From contig JAUVKB010000043.1 in NCBI GenBank assembly GCA_030596405.1, forward strand, positions 1 through 12,539: 12,539 nucleotides of DNA. The letters are read 5' to 3'. Origin of the DNA: Deltaproteobacteria bacterium. Lineage in GTDB: Bacteria; Desulfobacterota; Desulfobacteria; Desulfobacterales; JAUVKB01. Position numbers and translations under genes: made by a program. Below are positions 7,107 to 12,539 of the stretch, piece by piece (the first letter of the stretch is position 1; the number at the start of each line of letters is the position of its first letter). Below the pieces are notes generated by a model. The model had not been told where the DNA came from. It searched no databases and saw nothing but the letters and a program-made list of their open reading frames with translations.

Positions 7107-7460
7107 CTAATATCCTAATATCCATTTCGAGGCAGGGTTTCCTGAATGTGCTTGTCGCCTGGCCTCTTGGTGCCTGGCTTTGTTTTCCTCAGTTGTTTTC
7201 GGGGGCCTGCCCAGATTAGGCCCTGACATGCGAATACCATGCTTTTTACAGAACCTTCTATTACCCTGAGCCCGGTAAATCTTATCCGCATGAACCGACT
7301 CGGGATAAAAGCCATGCCTGGCCATGTAGGCAGTGATCTGGTCTATCAGATCCGTTGATTCATTGAAATTGTTCCAACTGATGCGATCAGCAAAAGTAAA
7401 GCCTTCAACAACACTGGCTGAAATCTTTGCACCAAACTCCGTACTGGAACCAGTTTTACC
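7107..7460 (-). mobile_element. Transposase fragment, IS5-like (DDE) insertion sequence remnant
   Basis: The minus-strand frame from 7460 reads GKTGSSTEFGAKISASVVEG, FTFADRISWNNFNESTDLID, then MARHGFYPESVHADKIYR and RRFCKKHGIRMSGPNLGRPPK. This is the C-terminal catalytic half of an IS5-group transposase, including the late conserved ADKIYR segment. The codon before GKT is TGA where family members usually have arginine before GK (CGA to TGA would explain it), and similarity fades further upstream. After GRPPKTTEENK the expected acidic EGKFGEGKRR segment is missing and the frame ends at 7107. Both ends are therefore gone and no terminal inverted repeats are visible, so the element cannot move. 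An 8-bp tandem duplication CCTAATAT (7106-7121) lies at the broken 3' end. The family level (IS5 versus a close relative) is less certain than the transposase call. Confidence 0.75.
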
Positions 7461-7786
7461 TCATAAATACGGCATAATATTTGCAGACCATAACTGTAAG
7501 GATAATGAAAAATATAGGAGCAAAGCCGGTCTGGATGTTGAAAGCCCAAAGAAAACACCGGATTGAAAGGAAACCTGGATCATGCCTCCCCTTCAATCCC
7601 TTCAGAGGAGAATACTATAGTCAATAAATTGACGTATTGGTTTTAAGAAGAATCATATGAATAATCGTTATGCAGAAACAGGATTTGGCGCAAAATCATA
7701 CCCGGCCTCCGGAGCGGCCCTCAACTTCGAGAGTTTGGCAATTTATTCCCACCCGCTGAAGAAAAAAGAAAAGGAGCATAAAAAAG
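7461..7786. other. Gene-free stretch between the IS fragment and the sensor kinase
   Basis: No convincing gene. Two structures are visible. The first is an inverted repeat GGATTGAA (7560-7567) with TTCAATCC (7592-7599), extended by two further G-C pairs after one mismatch and enclosing an 18-nt loop. The second is a 14-bp palindrome GTCAAT-AA-ATTGAC (7620-7633). Composition moves from AT-rich to GC-rich near 7700 (CCCGGCCTCCGGAGCGGCC). TTGACG at 7629-7634 could be a -35 for the kinase, but no good -10 stands at the right distance. A 65-codon frame from 7657 shows no family features and is not called. Confidence 0.45.
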
Positions 7787-7850
7787 ATGGAATACTACCC
7801 CCCTCCCAAAAAAAACGCCGCCTAAAAAGCGTATCGGCTGGAGGGTGTTC
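7787..7850 (+). other. Possible frameshifted 5' extension of the sensor kinase gene
   Basis: An ATG at 7787, with GGAG about 10 nt upstream, opens MEYYPPPKKNAA and then a stop. If the C6 run (7798-7803) or the A8 run (7808-7815) were one base shorter, the frame would continue through PPKKRIGWRVF straight into the kinase. The Lys/Pro-rich, positively charged sequence just before the first membrane segment would make a natural cytoplasmic N-terminus. This could be an assembly error, a true mutation, or slippage-controlled expression. Confidence 0.4.
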
Positions 7851-10682
7851 ATGATTAAACGCTTCGGGTGGCTTTTCACGGCGGTGTGGACGGGGGTTAT
7901 CGTCCTGGGGTTGGGATGGCACCTTTTCGAAATATACAAGAATACGCTGGAGTCGGCACGTATCCAGGCGTCGCACTCGTTTGAGAAAGACATGGTCTTC
8001 CGTCGCTGGATTGCCGGACATGGGGGCGTCTACGTACCGCCGACCAAGGAAACGCCGCCCAACCCATATCTGTCTTACATCAAGAATCGCGATGTCACGA
8101 CCACATCGGGCCTGGAATTGACTATGGTAAATCCGGCCTACATGACCCGTCAGGTGCATGAGCTCGGGCGCGAGCAATTCGGCCATCAGGACCACATCAC
8201 CAGTCTGAACCCGCTTCGCCTGGAAAATACTCCGGACGCGTGGGAGGTCAAGGCGCTCCGAGCGTTCGAGCATGGGGAGACCGTGGTGGCTGAACTTGCG
8301 AAAATCGGTGACACGGAATACCTGCGCCTTATGCGACCGATGATCACGGAAAAAAACTGCTTAAAGTGCCATGCGAAGCAGGGTTACGAGGAGGGAGACC
8401 TGCGCGGTGGAATTAGTGTGTCAGTGCCGATGGCGCCGCTGTGGACGCTCATGCATGACCAAATGGCCTCCGTCACAATAGGCTGCGGCTTTATTTGGCT
8501 GCTGGGCCTTGGCGGGATCGGTTTCGGTGCTTCGCGCATGGGGCGGCGTATCCGCGAGCGTGACCGGGCGGAAAAGGAACTTATTAACAGTGAAAAACGC
8601 TACAAAAATAGTAATCAACACTTAAAGGAAGCTATAGAACATGCCGACAGGATGGCCTTAAAAGCAGAATCAGCAAGCGCAGCCAAAAGTGAATTTTTAG
8701 CCAACATGAGTCATGAAATTCGCACACCTATGAACGGCATTATAGGGATGACCGATTTGACCCTGGATACTGAGCTGACCTATGAACAGAGAGAAAACCT
8801 TGGCATGGTCAAGTCTTCGGCCGGTCATCTTCTTTCAGTCATCAATGATATCCTGGATTTTTCAAAAGTAGAGGCCGGACAGATGGAATTGGAAAATATC
8901 AATTTCAGTCTCCGTGCTGTCGTGGAAGGAGCGGCCGATGCTCTTGCAGTACGTGCGGCGGAAAAAGGCCTGGAATTGATATCCCAATCCCATATAAGTC
9001 CGGCAGCGCCTGACGCTGTTATCGGCGATCCAGGACGCCTGCGGCAGATCATTGTCAACCTGGCAGGTAATTCCGTTAAATTTACCGAACAGGGAGAGAT
9101 CCTTATCAGCGTTGAACTTGAAAAAGAACAAAAAGATTCGGTCGTTCTTCATTTTGCCGTATCCGATACGGGCCTAGGTATTCCAAAAAACCGGCAGGAG
9201 GCGATATTTGAGAGTTTCACCCAGGCCGACGGTTCAACCAGCAGGGAATATGGCGGCACAGGCCTCGGCACAACCATCTCAAAACAGTTTGTAGATATGA
9301 TGGGAGGCAAAATATGGATTGAAAGCCCGGCCGGGCTTCAATCCAAAGCCGGCCCCGGCTCTACTTTTCACTTTACAATAACCCTTGGTCTTCAGGAAGA
9401 AAAAGGAGAAGCGGTCAACAGGCTGTTTGATGCTGACCTTAAAGGCCTGAAAACCCTGATAGTGGATGACAACCATACAAATCTGCATTATATGGAAACG
9501 CTGCTCAGGCATTGGGATCTTGCACCTGATTCCGTATCAAACGGGGAGGATGCCCTTGAGGCCATGACAAAGGCGCAAAAAGAAAAGCAACCTTATGAAC
9601 TTGTGCTCCTTGATGCCCGGATGCCTGATATGGATGGTTTTTCTGTGGCAAAAGAAATGCAAACCAGAGGGTGGCTCAAACATACATCAATCATAATACT
9701 TACATCAGTCGGGCAAAAAGGAGATGGCAAGAAGTGCAGGGAGTTAGGAATCTCTACCTACCTGATCAAGCCCATAAAGCAATCCTCTCTATTTGATGCA
9801 ATCATGGAAACGGTAAGACGAAGGTTGAACCCTGATGGGGATAAGGGAGGCCCGGATCATGATGCAAAAGAGCGGGATCTTATCACCCGCCATACCCTCA
9901 AAGAGGCAGAAAGAAAGGTAAATATCCTATTGGCCGAAGATAACAAGGTTAACCAGATGTTTGCGAAGAAGCTGCTTAAGAAACTGGGCTATGGAATAAC
10001 CGTGGCGGAAAACGGCAAAGAGGCTGTTGAAGCGGTCAAGAAGGGCGGCTTTGATCTGGTACTGATGGACATCCAGATGCCGATAATGGGCGGGGTGGAG
10101 GCCACAGGGGAGATCAGGAAACTGGAAACGGAATCGTCATCCCCTTATATCCCCATTATTGCCCTGACAGCCAATGCATTAAAAGGAGACAGAGGAAAAT
10201 ATCTTAAGGTCGGCATGGATGACTATCTCTCCAAACCTTTCAAACCTGAAGAAATACAGGAGATGCTTGCCAAATGGACGGGGGAAACAAAGATAACTGA
10301 TGGAAAACGTATCTTGATCGTAGATAATGAAAAGAAAATACGAAAAGCCATGATCCGGCTGTTGCGGAGAAATCTCCCTGAATCAAAGGTCATGGAGGCA
10401 TCTGATGGTATCGACGGTATTGCCAGGCTGGCCGCTTTTATGCCCCAACTGGTTTTTGCAGATATAATGATGCCGAACATGGACGGGGTTGAATTTATTC
10501 GCTATATCCGCAAGAACGAGCGTTACTCAAAGATAAAAATAATTGTCATGACAGGTCTTTCAGAAAAAGACGACAAGGTTTTAGAAATCAGGGAGGCCGG
10601 TGTTGATGGAGTGATATTTAAACAAGACCTGGATGACCAGCTAATGCCGGTGATTAAACAGGCCTTCCGGAAAACAAGCTGA
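7851..10682 (+). CDS. Hybrid sensor histidine kinase: c-haem Tll0287-like (DUF3365) sensor, HisKA, HATPase, three receivers
   Basis: A membrane sensor kinase that probably reads a redox or gas signal through a periplasmic c-type haem. Numbering is from ATG 7851, chosen because GGAGG lies 6 nt upstream; GTG 7845 would add two residues. Membrane segments are near 5-24 (WLFTAVWTGVIVLGLGWHLF) and 204-228. Between them is a Tll0287-like domain with the haem motif CLKCH (C170, C173, H174) and the family string GDLRGGISVSVP. A coiled linker follows, then the HisKA phosphoacceptor H288 in MSHEIRTPMNG. The HATPase has NLAGNSVKFT, DTGLGIP (D439) and GGTGLG (468-473). Receiver aspartates are D588 (LLDARMPDMDG), D740 (LMDIQMPIMGG) and D871 (FADIMMPNMDG). 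Receiver 3 has VDN where VDD/VDE is usual. No HPt or DNA-binding domain is present, so the phosphorelay partner lies elsewhere. The GC-rich sensor half ends abruptly at about 8578. Confidence 0.93.
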   Translation: MIKRFGWLFTAVWTGVIVLGLGWHLFEIYKNTLESARIQASHSFEKDMVFRRWIAGHGGVYVPPTKETPPNPYLSYIKNRDVTTTSGLELTMVNPAYMTRQVHELGREQFGHQDHITSLNPLRLENTPDAWEVKALRAFEHGETVVAELAKIGDTEYLRLMRPMITEKNCLKCHAKQGYEEGDLRGGISVSVPMAPLWTLMHDQMASVTIGCGFIWLLGLGGIGFGASRMGRRIRERDRAEKELINSEKRYKNSNQHLKEAIEHADRMALKAESASAAKSEFLANMSHEIRTPMNGIIGMTDLTLDTELTYEQRENLGMVKSSAGHLLSVINDILDFSKVEAGQMELENINFSLRAVVEGAADALAVRAAEKGLELISQSHISPAAPDAVIGDPGRLRQIIVNLAGNSVKFTEQGEILISVELEKEQKDSVVLHFAVSDTGLGIPKNRQEAIFESFTQADGSTSREYGGTGLGTTISKQFVDMMGGKIWIESPAGLQSKAGPGSTFHFTITLGLQEEKGEAVNRLFDADLKGLKTLIVDDNHTNLHYMETLLRHWDLAPDSVSNGEDALEAMTKAQKEKQPYELVLLDARMPDMDGFSVAKEMQTRGWLKHTSIIILTSVGQKGDGKKCRELGISTYLIKPIKQSSLFDAIMETVRRRLNPDGDKGGPDHDAKERDLITRHTLKEAERKVNILLAEDNKVNQMFAKKLLKKLGYGITVAENGKEAVEAVKKGGFDLVLMDIQMPIMGGVEATGEIRKLETESSSPYIPIIALTANALKGDRGKYLKVGMDDYLSKPFKPEEIQEMLAKWTGETKITDGKRILIVDNEKKIRKAMIRLLRRNLPESKVMEASDGIDGIARLAAFMPQLVFADIMMPNMDGVEFIRYIRKNERYSKIKIIVMTGLSEKDDKVLEIREAGVDGVIFKQDLDDQLMPVIKQAFRKTS

Positions 10683-10789
10683 GAAAATTCCTGGGACACC
10701 TTTTTTTTCCGACATTGTTGAAAAATGTCTGCTGTTTCCACGCTGCGTCACATGATGCGGGATTCCAGGCGCTACTGCTCTTGTCTTTT
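10683..10789. other. Convergent spacer between the kinase and the ATPase operon
   Basis: The spacer has a T8 run (10701-10708) on the plus strand, about 20 nt after the kinase stop, but no stable hairpin directly before it. A 6-bp hairpin GACATT/AATGTC (10711-10729) follows the T-run instead. Transcripts from both sides must end around here, yet no clear intrinsic terminator can be defined. Confidence 0.35.
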
Positions 10790-11455
10790 TTACAATGGAC
10801 TCTTTGAACTCCCCGGATATGCCGAAGTTGGAGCCAGCGGGGCTCTGACAACATCTTTTACCCTCATAAGCTGTGCCTGATTGTCTCTCTCGCGCTCTTC
10901 CAGTTTCATTGTTATATATTTTAAAGTTTCTTCAATGTTGGGAATAAGAATATATTCAAGCGCGTTGACCCTCCTTCTGGTTTTCTGAATTTCATCACCT
11001 ATGAGCTGAATTTTTTTTTCCTTTTCAGAAAGCTCTATGAGCTGTTTGACTGTTTTATCGAAAATTTCAAGAGCGAAGTCAAGCCCGACGCTTGTTTGTG
11101 CAAAACCATAGCTATTGTGCCCTTTGGTTGACCGGGCAGAAAATTCAGGAACTTTTATATTAAATATCTGTCTGTATTTCAGGTCTATTTTCAGCTTTTT
11201 TTCAGATACCATAAGCGCTGCGTTTAAAATTTCAGTAGAGGTGGAAGATCCGGCCACAGCCATGTATCTGTTTGCCTCTGCAAATTTATCGTCTGTTTTT
11301 TTTCTCAAATGCAAGGCATCTTTTACCAGTGCAAGCATCATCCGAATTAACTCATCAAGCTTGCTTTTTAAAAGTTTATGACCTCGGATTGCAATGGAGA
11401 GTCTTTTTTTGAGCCTCAAAAGCTCCATTCTGGTGGGGCTTATATCAAGAATCAT
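10790..11455 (-). CDS. atpD: V/A-type ATP synthase subunit D (central stalk)
   Basis: Subunit D is the central rotor shaft of V/A-type ATPases. It is a long antiparallel coiled coil that turns inside the A3B3 head and couples to the membrane ring. The 221-residue length fits. The N-terminus (SPTRMELLRLKKRLSIAIRG, 6-25) and the C-terminal helix with TRRRVNALEYILIPN (159-173) are the family's two most conserved parts. Between them is a globular region including YRQIFNIKVPEF. The C-terminal tail (about 204-221) is rich in Pro, Ser and Ala and is likely disordered. The start ATG comes 3 nt after the subunit B stop (TAA-GAG-ATG), so translation is probably coupled. The symbol follows V/A-type naming and is not the F-type beta subunit. 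Confidence 0.93.
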   Translation of the reverse strand: MILDISPTRMELLRLKKRLSIAIRGHKLLKSKLDELIRMMLALVKDALHLRKKTDDKFAEANRYMAVAGSSTSTEILNAALMVSEKKLKIDLKYRQIFNIKVPEFSARSTKGHNSYGFAQTSVGLDFALEIFDKTVKQLIELSEKEKKIQLIGDEIQKTRRRVNALEYILIPNIEETLKYITMKLEERERDNQAQLMRVKDVVRAPLAPTSAYPGSSKSPL

Positions 11456-11458
11456 CTC

Positions 11459-12539
11459 TTATTTTCCAGCATTAAAATACTTTTCCAGAAAAATATCTTT
11501 TATTCTCTTTAACTCTTTTTTGGGGAATGCTTTCAGCAGCTTCCAGCCCAGATCGATTGATTCCTCTATAGATCTGTTTGTATAATAATCCTGGGAAACA
11601 TATCTGTTTTCAAAGTTTTGCGCAAAGGAAAAATAAAGTCTGTCAATATCGGTTAAAGCGGTTTCTCCCAGTATGACTGCAAGCTCTTGCACCTCTTTTC
11701 CCCTGGCATATGCGGCAAATAACTGGTTGGACACATCCCCATGATCTTCTCTTGTCTTCCCTGCTCCTATACCCTTATCTTTTAACCTGGAAAGTGAAGG
11801 GAGCACATCAATGGGAGGGGCTATATTTTTTTTATACAAAGCCCTGGAGAGTATTATCTGACCTTCGGTAATATAGCCTGTCAGATCGGGGATCGGGTGT
11901 GTTTTATCATCCTCGGGCATGGTCAGGGTGGGAATCATAGTTATGGAGCCGGCTTTTCCTTTTATGCGGCATGCCCTTTCGTATATTGTGGAAAGATCCG
12001 TATAAAGATAGCCCGGATAACACCTTCTTCCTGGAATCTCTTTTCTGTCTGCGGCTATTTCCCTTAATGCTTCGCAATAGTTTGTAATATCGGTCAGGAT
12101 TACAAGCACATGCATCCCTTCATCAAAGGCAAGAAATTCGGCTGCTGTTAATGCTGCCCTGGGCGTGGCAATCCTTTCAATTGCCGGATCATCTGCAAGA
12201 TTCAGATAGAGCACGGCCCGCTCTATTGCGCCCGATTCCGTAAATTCCCTGATAAAAAAAGCCGCCTCCTCATAGGTTATTCCCATTGCGCCGAATACAA
12301 CTGCAAATTTTTCTTCTTCCCCAAGCACCTTTGCCTGCCTTGCAATCTGTGCCACAACCTGATTGTGCGGCAGCCCCGAACCGGAAAAAATCGGCAGTTT
12401 CTGCCCTCTTACAAGGGGATTAAGGCCGTCGATGGAGGATATGCCTGTCTGAATAAATTCATCAGGATAATCCCGCGCATATGGATTTATGGGGAGACCG
12501 TTTATATCCATTTTCTTTTTTGGAATAACAGCAGGGCCG
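11459..12539 (-). CDS. atpB: V/A-type ATP synthase subunit B, C-terminal part (5' end outside window)
   Basis: Subunit B is the non-catalytic nucleotide-binding subunit that alternates with catalytic A in the head of V/A-type ATPases. The frame is open to the right edge and reads GPAVIPKKKMDINGLPINPY, matching the family's interior, so the ATG at 12511 is not the real start. About 360 codons are visible of a usual 430-460. Motifs are DINGLPINPYARDYP, FIQTGISSIDGLNPLVRGQK, and SGSGLPHN, which replaces the P-loop of catalytic subunits. Also seen are TDITNYCEALREI and GRRCYPGYLYTDLSTIYERA. The end, KDIFLEKYFNA, is typical. The gene belongs to a larger ATPase operon whose upstream genes lie beyond the window, and D follows directly. 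Whether the complex makes ATP or pumps ions cannot be told here. Confidence 0.96.
   Translation of the reverse strand, partial: GPAVIPKKKMDINGLPINPYARDYPDEFIQTGISSIDGLNPLVRGQKLPIFSGSGLPHNQVVAQIARQAKVLGEEEKFAVVFGAMGITYEEAAFFIREFTESGAIERAVLYLNLADDPAIERIATPRAALTAAEFLAFDEGMHVLVILTDITNYCEALREIAADRKEIPGRRCYPGYLYTDLSTIYERACRIKGKAGSITMIPTLTMPEDDKTHPIPDLTGYITEGQIILSRALYKKNIAPPIDVLPSLSRLKDKGIGAGKTREDHGDVSNQLFAAYARGKEVQELAVILGETALTDIDRLYFSFAQNFENRYVSQDYYTNRSIEESIDLGWKLLKAFPKKELKRIKDIFLEKYFNAGK

Noticed and set aside
7333..7566. 77-codon plus-strand frame opposite the transposase fragment
   Set aside because: The minus strand carries clear transposase similarity here; the plus frame is its shadow.
7657..7854. 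65-codon plus-strand frame before the kinase
   Set aside because: Weak start context, no family features, and it runs across the kinase ribosome binding site and homopolymer tract; better explained as non-coding or as the out-of-frame leader.
7743..8273. 176-codon minus-strand frame opposite the kinase start
   Set aside because: Antisense shadow of GC-rich coding DNA; the plus strand has clear membrane and haem-motif features, this frame has none.

Overview
The window reads as an accessory patch between conserved bacterial housekeeping blocks. The organism is probably a Gram-negative, anaerobic-type bacterium, most likely Desulfobacterota (deltaproteobacterial). This is inferred from protein style, the smc-ftsY pair, a V/A-type ATPase, and a Tll0287-like (DUF3365) haem sensor kinase. 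No rRNA or other taxonomic marker is present, so the placement is tentative.

Positions 1-1338, replication and chromatin. The 3' part of ligA (NAD-dependent DNA ligase: helix-hairpin-helix and BRCT domains) is followed after 7 nt by acyP (acylphosphatase), both on +. They converge on a minus-strand HU gene. The short space between them holds an AT-rich 16-bp tandem repeat and a strong hairpin that can serve as a shared terminator. The HU leader carries a second, 19-bp tandem repeat and a sigma70-like promoter.

Positions 1640-6273, chromosome segregation and protein targeting. smc (condensin) and ftsY (SRP receptor GTPase) form a tight minus-strand operon with 2 nt between stop and start.

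Positions 6274-7850, decayed accessory DNA. It holds a Phd/YefM-type antitoxin with a good ribosome binding site, followed by a PIN-domain toxin broken by a nonsense codon and an internal frame-shifting deletion. Next comes a fragment of an IS5-like transposase, then about 320 bp with no convincing gene but several small palindromes.

Positions 7851-10682: a large plus-strand hybrid histidine kinase. It has two membrane segments, a periplasmic Tll0287-like domain with a c-type haem motif CLKCH, HisKA, HATPase and three receiver domains. There is no HPt or output domain, so signalling must continue through proteins encoded elsewhere. Its sensor half is GC-rich and changes abruptly in composition at about 8578, which suggests domain shuffling. 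Upstream, an A8/C6 homopolymer may hide a frameshifted N-terminal extension.

Positions 10790-12539: minus-strand V/A-type ATPase subunits B (5' part outside the window) and D, three nt apart, part of a larger ATPase operon entering from the right edge.

The strongest second-look items are the decayed toxin with its surviving antitoxin, the apparent sensor-domain swap and homopolymer at the kinase start, and the two tandem-repeat arrays around the HU gene.
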